64,000 bases of DNA, from assembly GCA_031308135.1 (NCBI GenBank), contig JAHLJT010000631.1, positions 175,171,282-175,235,281 on the forward strand, written 5' to 3'. The notes under the pieces are model-generated. The model did not search any database, was not told where the DNA came from, and saw only the letters and a list, made by a program, of their open reading frames with translations. Position numbers and translations under genes: made by a program. Shown one piece after another: positions 1 to 12,200 of this stretch (positions are counted from its first letter, which is position 1; each line of letters begins with the position of its first letter). The DNA is from Acheta domesticus (taxonomy: Eukaryota > Arthropoda > Insecta > Orthoptera > Gryllidae).

Positions 1-248
1 CCGCGCCGCGCCGCGCCGCACCGCCCGCCGGGAACAGGTGGCGAGACAGCGCTGCAGCCGCTGCGGCCCGAGCCCGCGGCCCCGCCGATCGATCGCAGGT
101 GATCGCTGCCGTCGCCGTCTCTCGCCCCATGCGGATGCTGCAGGCGCGACAGGCGCTGCATGCAGGCAGGCACAGGCGAGCAGGCACGACACGGCGCGGC
201 GGGCGCGGTGGGCGCGGGCGCGACCGCACGTGCGTCACGGCGGATGTT

Positions 249-281
<33 letters not shown>

Positions 282-430
282 CTGCGCCGGGCTGCGCTGG
301 CGGGGCGCGGGCGGCGGCGAGGGGGCGGGGCGCGGCGCGGCGCGGGCGGCGGGGCGCTTCCTCACGCGCGCAGTGGGCCTTGGCGCCCTTCTGCGCGGAC
401 ACAACCTCAAGCACATGGCCCCGGCCCGTC
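1..430. promoter_or_regulatory. CpG-rich block, possible promoter or first-exon region
   Basis: The first 430 bases are extremely GC-rich with dense CG dinucleotides and a (GGC)n run near 255-285, then composition drops sharply to AT-rich. Long open frames here have only Arg/Ala/Gly-type content and look like composition artefacts. Because the N-terminal RasGAP1 exon is not seen before 9010, this could be the 5' end of the gene, but no coding match (an exon ending in VKI/VRI plus one base of Gly) was found. Confidence 0.35.
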
Positions 431-2539
431 TTTTTGTTGACGTTTGAAACTCGAGTAGGTGTTAGAAAAAACACGCGCATGCAACCTTTAGACTCAGCGT
501 CGAAAGCAAGATACCATCTGAAGATGGGTTACTTAGAAATCATGTCAGAGAGTGCCTATTACGTTAAAGTTTATATTAATGTTAGACCTTATCGTTCTCA
601 ACTAAGGAAAGGAGAATACGCTACAGATTAGAGGTTTAATAGTGGTGTATTCGCTAATCAAGAGAATCGCTTTTAAATTTCCGAGAAGTTCGAGAAAAAG
701 AAACATTCAAATGAAACTGTCAATAATATGTAGGACGATTTCAAAATTATTGCAACTTCAACCATTGTAATTGTCATGATTGGGGTTTTCTTTCATGAGC
801 TACACGACTTGTATTACAATGAAAAATGCAAAGCTTGAAAGTGATATCTACATCTATTTATTCCAATTGCTCACAAAACACAAGAATTCGAATTACCTTT
901 TTTCTGACAACGTCGTGGGATGTATTTTGGTATAACATCTGAAGAAAATGAAGAATGTATTGAAACATCTCAATTTATATTTCACATCTGGCTGCATAAC
1001 TACGGAGCAAAAGTGGGTTACTTCTAACACCAAACGGATGAGCATCCATACGTCCTAACAAAGACTCAGGGCTTTAACTTCTCTAAGATTAAAACATTTT
1101 GATTGAACGGGCATGTTATAATATTATTCTATTTCATGTGTTCAGAAATAAATTCTTTAATTCGTCTAATTCTTCTTGGGAAAAACTGTTAAAAGTTAAA
1201 AGCACATCGGTAGGTTCCGCCGTTCTTTACGAATGGTTTCTGAGAGTTGTCTAAAAATAGTTAATTAAAATATGTTAACTATTTATAGCCATACTGGAAA
1301 GGTGTGACGCGCAGTCTTTATGTTTATAGGGTTGTTTACAATCCGTAATAATTATTTTGAATTTTTTAAAATGGCATTTGGAGTTGTTTTTTAATAATGT
1401 ATTTTTCTTTGATTCTGTAATACCTGCCAATGTTTTGAGCGCATAAACACAATCTTAAATAACACTAATACGTAAATGTAATTAGTAATACGTAATTAGA
1501 TACATGTTATTATACTCTTCATAAACATTAATGTAAACGTAAAATTAACGTTCTTTATAAGAAAGTACTCTTAGGTGCCTCCAGGAGGTGTCCTCTCGTG
1601 CATTAAAAATGCCGAACCTACATTGTTAAGAACGTTTTTGGTAGTCTTAAATTTAAAAAAAAAAAAATGAAGGATAAAGTACATTTTTGAATGACGGGAT
1701 CTTATTCGAGGAGAATTAGAAAATTGACCAAGATTGGAAATAGTAATAACAGAACAGGTAAAAAAGAGAAGAGAAAACTAGTAGATAAGTTAATGATCCA
1801 TGATTTTAAAGAGTGTATGGTTATTTTTTTTATGATCGTTTCTGATGCACGGTGAATCTTTTATCTATCGGAGGAATTTATTTTGAATAATTTCTAGTTA
1901 ATGAAGACTATAAACTATTCCATTCCATATTGGCATTCGTGATTTGCAAAGGAGCGCGGCGCGGGGAATGTATGTTGGGAGGAAATTTTTTAATGCATAA
2001 GTCGTCCCGACTGGAAATCGAAGCCGGGTCTCCTGGTTTACGTCTATTGGACATCTGAGTCTGTCGGAACAGCTTATGCTTCATAATCAAGCTTGGGTCA
2101 GTATATTGTCCGAGTATTTGATGTGTAATTGTCAACACTAGTGAACAATTTCCTCACTTAATACGATTATATAGTCAGAAGGTCCCAATGATCATCAATC
2201 AACGAGCGGAATAAATCCTTCATCACATTTGACAAAACAATATAGGAAACAGTAGTGATATGTATATAGTATGTGTTGTATATGTATAGTATGTGTCGGT
2301 TGCGCTGTAACATGGAAGGTCAGTTCCCAGGCGGCGGCCTTCATACTGACCCTCCAGGTTACGCATTTGGCTAGTTAACCTACTACATTACAAATATTCA
2401 TCTTAATTCCTTCTATTTTCATATTAATTTAACGTTTAGGTGAAATGTCCTTCCTTCCCTTATAATATTGTTAAGAGATTTCATTTCGAAGGGGGCATTA
2501 CTTGTTCTACAGTGTTGACACTTAAATGCCCACCTGGAG
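431..2539. other. AT-rich non-coding sequence
   Basis: There is no recognisable gene, RNA or long repeat; short open frames have no family resemblance. It is presumed RasGAP1 5' flank or first intron. Confidence 0.5.
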
Positions 2540-2790
2540 TGGTGTCCGCGCGCACTGCGCTAGCGGGCCGGCAGCCCCGCCCCCCGCGCCGCCCCGCGCC
2601 CTGCCCCGCCCCCGCGCCCGCGCCCGCCCCGCGCCGCCGCGTCGGGCGCGCTTCCTCTCCGCGCGCGCGGGTGTTTCTCGCGAGTCTTTCGTCAGAAAAA
2701 CTCCTTCGCCCGAGCATCCGCCATCCGCGCAGCCAACAGCGGCCCCTGCCTCCAGCGCTCGGCGCGACGCAGATTTCTGTTTGCTCTGAT
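2540..2790. promoter_or_regulatory. second CpG-rich block
   Basis: A 250-bp GC-rich, CpG-dense stretch with repeated CCCGCGC-type units is surrounded by AT-rich DNA. It could be an alternative promoter or 5' UTR exon for RasGAP1. No convincing coding or TATA element is seen. Confidence 0.3.
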
Positions 2791-4032
2791 ACGAACGAAG
2801 GCGCGACGCGCGATTATCCTAGTGCCTGGAGCTGACAGATCCGCGGCCGTTTCGTCGAATTGTATTATTGATGCCGGATGAGAGACGGTGTCAAAGATCA
2901 CGTGATGGATATACAATGGAATTGATTTTGTTGATCGTCTTCTGTTTAAACTTTTCACCGATGCTTGAGACGCTCTCAAAATACCCGTACATACATCAGA
3001 ACCTCAACCGTGACAGTCAATACGATTGAATACGGTCACGAGCAAACCAAGGAAACGTGTGGGTTGAAGCAGCGAGGAACTTCACGAACTGGACTCTTAT
3101 GAATCAGTCGGAATTTCTCGCATGTCATATACGTAGGTGAATCCTTTTCACATAAGCGTCACGATTGGTCAAATAAACTCTGAATCGAATGAACGTTCAT
3201 ATTTACTTTTATTTAGGCTACGCCACAATCAGGTCACGTAGGTGTTTGAAATTCGTGAAACATTTCCAATTGTTTTCTGTTAATTATGGTGACATTGCGG
3301 GGAATGCAACATCATTTTCCAATCATTATTTTGGTGAAAATTGCAATACGGAGCAAATAATCACTTGCCGAAGCTTCGTTGGGTTTGTTAGTTGACATAG
3401 GTTTTTTTGTTAGTGAATGTGCAGATGCGTTTGTGCGTCGCGAGTCTTTAAAACATCTTTATCAGAATTTCCTGTTGACTGAAGACAGCCAATCGACTGG
3501 TAGTACTCGGATGGTTCCGGGAATCCCAGGTGATGCAGAGATGTGGCAGAACAAATAAGAACTTGCAGTCTCACTAGGTTGGTCAGGGATTGTGTACTTG
3601 GCCACAAGGAGAGTCAGTGGACTCTTTCCGAGATATTATTTCGAGGTGTGATGCTGTGCGATTTCCTGAATGTTTCTATGAGTGAACCATTTTGACATTT
3701 TAGCTTTTTCACACGAATTATGTCATGTAGAACTCTGAGTTTTCCCAGAGCTCAATTTTTGAGACTTCAAACACTAACAAATGACAAAAATGTCGTTCGA
3801 ATAAAGCGTCGCAATTCCATTCAATGAAGAGCATTTCCTGCGTGGTTAAATAATACTATCAATAATGATAACAACAAAAACAGTAATAATATTAACTCTA
3901 CAAATTATGGCTATCTTATATAGATCTTTTAAACTAATAATACATGAATTTTAACTACTTTGCACTCCACAACACTTCAATAAAAATACTCTATTGAATA
4001 TGATTATATCGGTATATAATAAAGCAGTGCCT

Positions 4033-4065
<33 letters not shown>

Positions 4066-7000
4066 TATTTTTTATAAATCGAACTTACCAATTAATAAAG
4101 ATTACAAATATCATTAGTTAATTTACTTTTAAATCTTTGAACACGTAGAGGAAACACTCCAAGACTATCGCGGGCAACTTAGTCCAGTCCGTAATTGTTC
4201 TATTTGTAATGGAAAATGTGCCAACATCTGTTCTCTTATATCTGAACTGAATTTTGTATTTGTGATCCCCTCTACTATTAAGTACATGGGTATACCGAGT
4301 CGGATGTACTCGCAGATAGCTTTCTAAGGTGGATAACCAGCATACGCTTTGTGTAGGGCACAGAGTCTTGCCTTTACCCTTCTGATTTCTAGACTCCCAT
4401 TCTACTATTTTCCTATTGCCTCCGAAAGTAAATTAACACGCTCTTCCCTTCAAAATTGTTCTTTTGTACAATTCTATAAGGATCCCAACAAACCGCCCCT
4501 TATTCCATCAATGGATGAAGAAGAGATAAATACTCTGGCTTTCTCAATACTCTTTTTGAGCATCCGCATGGTAAAATGCAATGACCTCCAGGCTTTCCCT
4601 ACGACAAAGTTTACATGATTTTCCCCAACTCAGTTTGCTATCAAACATTATTCCCAGTATTTACAAAACAAGACTCTTGGAAATGCTCAATGATGAATAA
4701 TGTATTAAAATATATAATTCAGAATAAATTGAAGATTATTTGGCATTATATCCTGGAGTCGGGAAACTTATTTGGCTCTAAGTTTTCGGAATTTATTGTA
4801 TCCAGCATATTCAATAAATAAATATCTTGCCCTTTCAGATGCATGATTCACGCAAAAGATAAGCACAACTCTATTTCGAGGGACCTCAAAACACTCAGTT
4901 TAATATGAATCTTTGCTACCCATACAATCATTTTTTCCGCCATTTATTTAATCACATATTGTGCTTTGTAAGAGTTTGTTTGCTAACACTGAGTGAATGG
5001 GATGTTGAGTACGCTAACTATTGCGCCATTGGGCTGACGAAACCGAGTACGCGTTTCAATGAATTATGAATGTAGTAATCTTCATCCCACGCTTCTTGTA
5101 TAAATATGACGCTCTATTGTTCGAGCTATAATTATCTTCGGATGGATTTAACAAGGTGTACTTCCAATAGAATATTTTTAGATTATGTTTACCCATTTCT
5201 CACATTTTCTTATGACAGCGTACTTGCTTACGACAAAAATAGACGTGTAAATGAATACAAGACAATTTGAAGATTTTCTTCATCGAAGAGTTGAGGTGTT
5301 GTATGTAAATTGTATCCAAAGTAAGTGGGTATTCAGAAAAAACGCTGTATTTACATATTTTGAAATAGCCACATAGACACTTCGTTTCTGTAAGAAAACA
5401 ATATTTCAGATCAGCTCTTACACTTTTCTGAACACTTGATGCAAATTTGATATATCACTTGCTGACCTTTTGCTTTATGAATAATTTTACCTCATCCTGC
5501 CAATCTAAAGAGAACTCCGAAAACTACGTATGCAAAATAGATGGAAACCATAAAGCAGTTATCAGTAAAAAAATAGTCAAATTTTCTGAAACTTAAGTAA
5601 TAGAAAAAGTGGTCAATTATAATAAGGAAATTGCATTTTTTAAAGATAGTAATAAAATATGTCAAATATATCACGAGATGTCCAACATGTCTTCGATAGA
5701 ATGCCAATAAAGTATCTTATTCACTGCCTATAAAGAATTATTATGTAACAGAAGGGATGCGGGACATTGGAAAACCGAAGAGACAGATCGGTGTCGAATA
5801 GATCGCATAAAATTGATCATTATGAACAGAAGAAAATGGTAAGTCATTTTTACTCCTAACAAATTGGCATCACAATAAACTTGCTATATATTTCAGCCTA
5901 AATTAGGAGCATAATTAAAATGCTTTGCCATTAGCGTTTATGGTTGTTGTAGTGCATTGAAAGTGGAAGAAGAAAATGTTATCCATGCGCTTCATGACGT
6001 TTGTATATTATACTGTCAAGTTAATAAATGTAGACCTGACGTTGATATTACTTTAATTTTGAAAAAAAAAAAAGTTCTGTTTAAATAACAATTTCAGTAA
6101 TTAATCGCGAAACTAACAAGAAAGCTTTATGCTGGTTATTTTAATTTTGATGGGTTTGTATCGTCCTTCACGCAATTTCAGACTCGTGTTGAAATGATCG
6201 TGCTGTGTACTGCGTAAAGGTCTGGAATTTTATGGTTTTATGTTTTCAATTACCTTCATAGTGTTTTTCTGGAGTCTCCGGATTCGATACGGAATAATGA
6301 AGCATTCCGTGCCATGTTCTTAAGTTTACGGATGCATTTAGTAATCTGTAGGAAGGAGGGAGATGCTCACGCGAATCGAAGTTTTTTATGGAATTCATTC
6401 ATGTATATCTTAGTTCAACAGATAAAATTAATGCAAGAATAAAAATATATTTTTGAAATTAATTTGTAAACTAATGGTGCCCCAGCAGAACACTATTTTT
6501 TATGATACGACTTGTAACTAATGTAATAATTTGTTATACTTTATTTCTTATTTATTCTATTTTATTTCTTTATATTTTTTATACTAAGGTTGAGTCAGTA
6601 CTTATTATATTTACAATAATAATTATGTGCCAAATGTATTATAGTAGGTACTCATGAAATATTTTAAATGCTAACATACAATTGAAAATCGAAACAATTT
6701 CGAGGAGAGAACGTGGAAACGTGTGTTTGTGTGTGTGTGTGCATGCGTGGGTGGGTGGATGGAGGTGCAGCAATGTGCGAGTACGTCACGCAGTTGTATC
6801 CTGCATCAGTGCAGAGGCTTGGTATGCCAAGCGCCGCGCCTGGGCCTCTGCCATTGAAGGGAGGCGGATGGCAACCGCTGAGTGCGCGGAAGGGCCGGCC
6901 GCAGGAGGTTATCGCGCGTCGTACATTTCCCTCGTCCTTGACGGAGCCTGACGCAGCTGTGGGAGCACAATGAGACCCACTCCTTAAAGGGATGCAGTAA

Positions 7001-8135
7001 TCTGTTGATGATAGTTACATTAAATGCATATTGGGTGGTAATTCTTTCGCATTCTTTTCACATTAAGCTACAGTATCTAATACACAATTTGCCGTTTAAT
7101 TACTATATCTTGTTTTTTTTATTGAGTAGAGGAGCTTGAGCGAAAAGTAATTGGAACGGGAAATAGAGATAAAAAAAGATATATTAAGCAAAATAAAAGT
7201 TACTGTAACTATGAAAATTAAATAAAATTTGAAATTACGAAATAACGGTCGTTATAATATTTTGTTAACAAATGAAGAGATAGCGCTTTTTGAGCGCTTT
7301 TTAAAGAATAGAGGCGAGCACGTCTGCTGGGATCCTCAGTAGAAAATTAACTACGGTTCAGAAGAAACACACGGAAGAAAATGTCCCAAAACCAACATTT
7401 TGTTATTGTAAATATTCTATTTTAATGAGAGAGTGAACTGTTGATGTATATACCTAGAATATCGTGAAAAAATATTCTTGTAGCATATATCCTATCTCAA
7501 ACGTAACAAGATGAAAGAAGAGCAAGAACACGCTTGTCATAGTCAGAAAACAAAGACTTCATTCTTGTCTTCGGTTTTCCTGATATCTGTGTTCTCAAGG
7601 TTGCCGACATGCCATACAAAAAGAGTGTATTGAAGTAAGTTATAAAAATGACGATTCTGATCTGTTGAATTTCATACAGATGCAAGGCCAAGTAGGGATC
7701 GGAGGACTTAATAGGATCTGCTTATGATTATTAAATATTCAAGTGAATAATAATTATTTTCATGGTGTTACACAATATGGAATAACACGTTCTCCAACTT
7801 CAAATATTAACATTTTTTTCCTGTTTCCTCCTGAAAGAGATCAAATGCAATTCTGGAAAAATATATTAATTAGTTACATGGTATGTTTACGTAGGTATAT
7901 TTGTTTGACTAGAACGAGAAACCTAAGCCATCACATGAAAAATTCTATTCGAATTGTTTGGTTTGGAAGAGTGAGTATAAAGAGTTGTGTCGGCGTTCAA
8001 TGCATCAGAATCAGAGCCTGATATATTTATTAATAAAAGAGAAATGTTCCATAATCTCATATTACAGTAACTCCTCTGTAGCACGAACTCGTTTAACACG
8101 AAATTCGTCGTCAAACAAAATTTGTGTCCCGCCAC

Positions 8136-8140
<5 letters not shown>

Positions 8141-8189
<49 letters not shown>

Positions 8190-8215
8190 TATATACTATA
8201 TATATATATATAATA
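8141..8215. repeat. (AT)n microsatellite
   Basis: A long alternating TA tract is interrupted only near 8187-8200. Confidence 0.95.
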
Positions 8216-8732
8216 TGCTAATACGAATTTTTGTATCAAGAACACCGATTATTTTTGAACTCTAGAATTCGTGTTAACGATGGTTTACTGTGTATTGATA
8301 ATAATAAGAATGTAATCAGTCACTTCGAAAACAGTTGAAAGAGTTTTCAAAAAAGTCAGAATTTGATTTTCACTTCCATGGAGACTAAAAACTAGACAAT
8401 AAAACCAGAATTACAAATGCTAAAATATTTAACTCAATAATAAAGACAGTTGTGTATTTTTTAATATTTTTGTTGATAAAAATGTATTATTCGCTGAATG
8501 AAGTCCACAAAAGTCTTAAAAAGATAACATGATTTTTTCAGTTCTTCTGATAGCTCCAAACTTTTTTATTAAAAAATTGCGAGCTATAATTTAAAATGTA
8601 AACATTTTTTAATAAATTTTTTGTATGGGTAGCAATACAGCCCGGGCAACTTTTAATTTCTAGACCAAGAAAAGAGTACGAAAGAGGCAAGTCCTTTACG
8701 GAATTCTTTTATAACAGACCATGAGTTGTATA

Positions 8733-8737
<5 letters not shown>

Positions 8738-8800
<63 letters not shown>
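8738..8800. repeat. (ATT)n microsatellite
   Basis: About 20 uninterrupted ATT units. Confidence 0.95.
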
Positions 8801-8801
<1 letters not shown>

Positions 8802-9009
8802 AGCTATAACACCCCTATCCAGGGCAAAAGCCTCCCACTCTCTAGTAGGGTAGCTCACAAATACGAATTTACCAGGTGAGCTAAAACCTGGCGAAGTAGA
8901 ATTGTTTTCCTATAAATCATTTACAATTCTGTACAATGTATTACCCATTTCTAACTAAACGATCCCCGTGGAAATTGTCCGCTCACCGCCCCGCGTTGTG
9001 TGTGCGCAG

Positions 9010-9242
9010 GCGAGGCGAAGAACCTGATGTGCGGCGGTGGCAGCGGCGGCGGCGGCGGCAGCGGCGGCGACGTGTACTGCGTGCTGTCGCTGGACCAGGA
9101 GGAGATCTTCCGCACGGGCGCGGCGCCGCGCTGCCCGGACCCCTTCTTCGGGGAGGAGTTCCAGTTCGAGGTGCCGCGCCGCTTCCGCCACCTGGCTGTC
9201 TACGTGCACGCGCGCGACCGCGACCGCGCGCGCCCCGCCAAG
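9010..9242 (+). CDS. RasGAP1: RasGAP1 exon e1: C2A domain, first part
   Basis: The exon follows acceptor gcgcag and ends before donor gtgaga. It starts with the last two bases of a Gly codon (upstream exon phase 1) and ends on a codon boundary. It encodes GEAKNL, a glycine/serine run at residues 8-19, then [16 protein letters not shown] and [17 protein letters not shown], which match the RASA3 pattern CYCTVNLDQEEVFRT. The glycine run replaces the short proline/serine loop of other family members and probably forms a flexible first C2 loop. Third positions are nearly all G or C. A TIR element begins 53 bp beyond the donor. Confidence 0.95.
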
Positions 9243-12200
9243 GTGAGAGCGCCCTCCCCCGCCCTCGCCCACGGGCCCCGCGATCATCACTAAGCTGCGA
9301 TTTTTCTAACTCTGCCCCTCAAGCCCCTATGGCCACGATAGAATATCAAACATTTCACGTCTTTCTCTGTCAAGCCGGTAGAAGTCGCATGATCGCAAGC
9401 ACTGCTTCATACGGTCGCGATCATGCGATATCGGGCGGCACAACTGAGAGAATGTCGCGAAATACCGTGCCATATTCCATCGTGAAGTCGGGCCTTCAGG
9501 GGCAAAGTTAGAAAAATCGCAGTGTAATTTTTGCCTGTTTGCTTATTTTTTCCCTTCAATGGAAAACGCAATCTTTTGTTTTACTTATTCATTTTGAGGC
9601 ATTAGGAACATTTATATGCGAATTTTGTAGTGCCCATAAATGCCTTTTTCACTAATAAATGCCTATTTTGTATCTAAATGCCTAAATAGTGCGTATTCTC
9701 GTGTTTATTGACCAAAATGCAATCATCCTTAATCAAAAATTTAAAAAATTGTACGATTTGTTTTTGTTTTTATCCTGTAGAGTATAGAGAAATCGAACAA
9801 CAATCGATCAATCAATGTTCCGTTTTACTCAGCATCAGCATACATTTAATGAAAAGCTAAAAGGTAGCGTTTGCGATTCACCCGTTTTTGTCCAAATTTA
9901 CCTGACAAGAAAGGGTTTCGACAAGGATTTGCCAGAATAATGATGAAAGCAAACATTCCATGAAGATAAGGTATTACGTTTCCTCCAGAAAATTTATATA
10001 CAAGAACATTAATAAGGATAAGAAACATTTTTAGTGCCTATTTAATGCCTATTTTGTTTTTAAATGCCTATTTTGCCTGCCCATTTTTACAGTTTTTCGT
10101 GCCTATAAATACGAAGCTTAATGATCACAGTTAAACTATTGAAAAATAAATAAATATATGATCCCATTCTTTGTTGGCTTAATTTACAAAACATAAGAAA
10201 TTTTCACATTATTTGTTTATTCAAAAAACAACGTTTCGACAATGTTCATTATATATTATTATCATCTGGCTGTGAAATTAATGACGTACAAAACAATTAA
10301 ACAAAAACCCACGACAAACAATTACAATCGTTAAATATTAAACTATTAATTCCGTACTATAATGGATAATAACGTTTCAAAACTACCATTCGGACGGTGC
10401 AAAAGTATTTAATTTAACCGCCACAACTGTGGACACCATTGATTCCAATTTAATACGTCTTAGATGCATGACACTTATTTACAAATCTACACAAAAACAT
10501 GACCATTAATTACAAATAATAATAATACTTCCAATTATAATTAAACACAAAAAATTAAGCCAACTGAGAAAAGGATCACAAATTTATTTATTGAAAGATT
10601 CATAGATAAGGTTGGCCAAGAATAAAAAGTTTAAACCATCGATGTTATAACAATACACCGACTAAAAACCATTGATACTTTTAAACATCAATGTTTTAAA
10701 GGAGGTTTAATAACTAACCTCTAGTATTACATTCGGGCATATCAAAATTTAATTTCACGGTGACCTAGTTTGTTATTTTGTAATTAAGATTTAACAGAAA
10801 ACCAAATATAAAAAAATTAACAAGAACACTCGATGGAGGTGATTCAAACAGCGTTCGTTTGGTTCGTACTCATAAACTGACAAGGGTGCCGTCAGTTGTG
10901 TCATATTTTGACTTTTTTTACATTTGTGATTAACTTCTACACATTTATGATTTGAGTTCCCTTAAATTGATCCAGGAATAACAATTTTGGAGAAAATCGG
11001 CTCACCGCTTTTGGTGCTAGTGTTTACAATAGACACACTGACTGTCAGACAGACTGATAAACAAACGTTTTGCCGTCAATCGATTTTTCGATATCAAGAA
11101 CCCACAAAAGGATTCTGACTACACAAAGTGTTAGAGGAAGTAATTTGCTACGTGTATGTACAATATTTAACCACTTTTTTCTTTACCAGGGCTCTGAAAA
11201 ACGTTTTCTGTTAAAATTTCGCCGTTTTCCGGCACAACATTACAATCCATCTTCTAATGAAGTAGGGCGCGAAAGTAAAAATTGAACCCAAAAGAATTTT
11301 CTTTTGTCCTGAAACATCCGTTCATTAAGATTGGGACAAATACATTAAAAAGTATTGGGTGACAAAGAAAAATATTTAAAATTCTGACATTTACAAAACT
11401 GTCACTGCTGTAATTTTCATCTTAGTTACCATCCAATTTTGGTAGATTTACACTATTATACACTCTGCTAGCTATTATGAAATTTACATCTAACGATGTT
11501 TTCCTGTTTGAATTCAGTCAGATCGCAACCTCCAGGGTCTCGAAATACGGGCAAATTCAGGATCAACCTCAGGATCAATTGAAAACGATGCCCTGAGATA
11601 TAGACTAAAATTGCAACTACTTTTAGTATTAGGATTAGTTTTGCTGTCAAGAATAATCTCAAGAAGGGTGGCTTCACTTGGCCAACGCATTTATTATCTT
11701 CATAAAATTATGATTCTCTAAGATTGGATAATTTCAAACCATTTCTTCAAATAAATGATCAATGATAATTTGATCCACAGCGATGTCAATATAGGGAGGA
11801 AATGAATGTATACATTTCTCAATATCAGATTTTAAACGCCATTGTCATTAGAGAATCAATTAACAGTTATTTTCTTGAAACTTCCAAAACAACTGGCAAC
11901 ACTATCGGAAGAAAATACAATTGGACTTGACCAGTGCCAGCTCGTACCAGTTGTAGAATGTTTGCGCCACAACCAAAAATTTACTGTATTTAAATTTTGT
12001 TTAAATAGTTTATGTAAAATGCGTAAATGTTTGAATTCTGTAGTTACTAAAGTGAACCGGAATCGTGTAACAGTTTTCTTGCGTTAACTGTAAAGCAGAC
12101 AGACAGTGATCTATGTGTGCACTGCGCTGCTACTTCTCAAAATGGTAAAGCATAAGCAATGGCATACTGTGGGCAGTCAGCAGTATAATATAGGCAGCAG

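Larger units (their letters stand above)
2791..9009. other. non-coding 5' region with microsatellites
   Basis: This is mostly AT-rich sequence. It contains (AAT)n near 4037-4064, a moderately GC-rich patch at 6710-6970 with an open frame that I do not recognise, an (AT)n tract at 8141-8215, and (ATT)n at 8738-8800. The last is followed by about 135 bp that look like a repeat fragment of unknown type. No N-terminal RasGAP1 exon could be identified. Confidence 0.5.

Noticed and set aside
38..631. Long open frame of 197 codons in the 5' CpG block
   Set aside because: It is Arg/Ala/Gly-rich in every frame and on both strands because of GC composition, with no domain or family match.
2440..2979. 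Overlapping open frames on both strands in the second CpG block
   Set aside because: Mirror-image low-complexity translations caused by high GC; no recognisable protein.
6682..6973. Two overlapping frames in a GC-richer patch
   Set aside because: No known family, no splice or start context, probably a repeat fragment.
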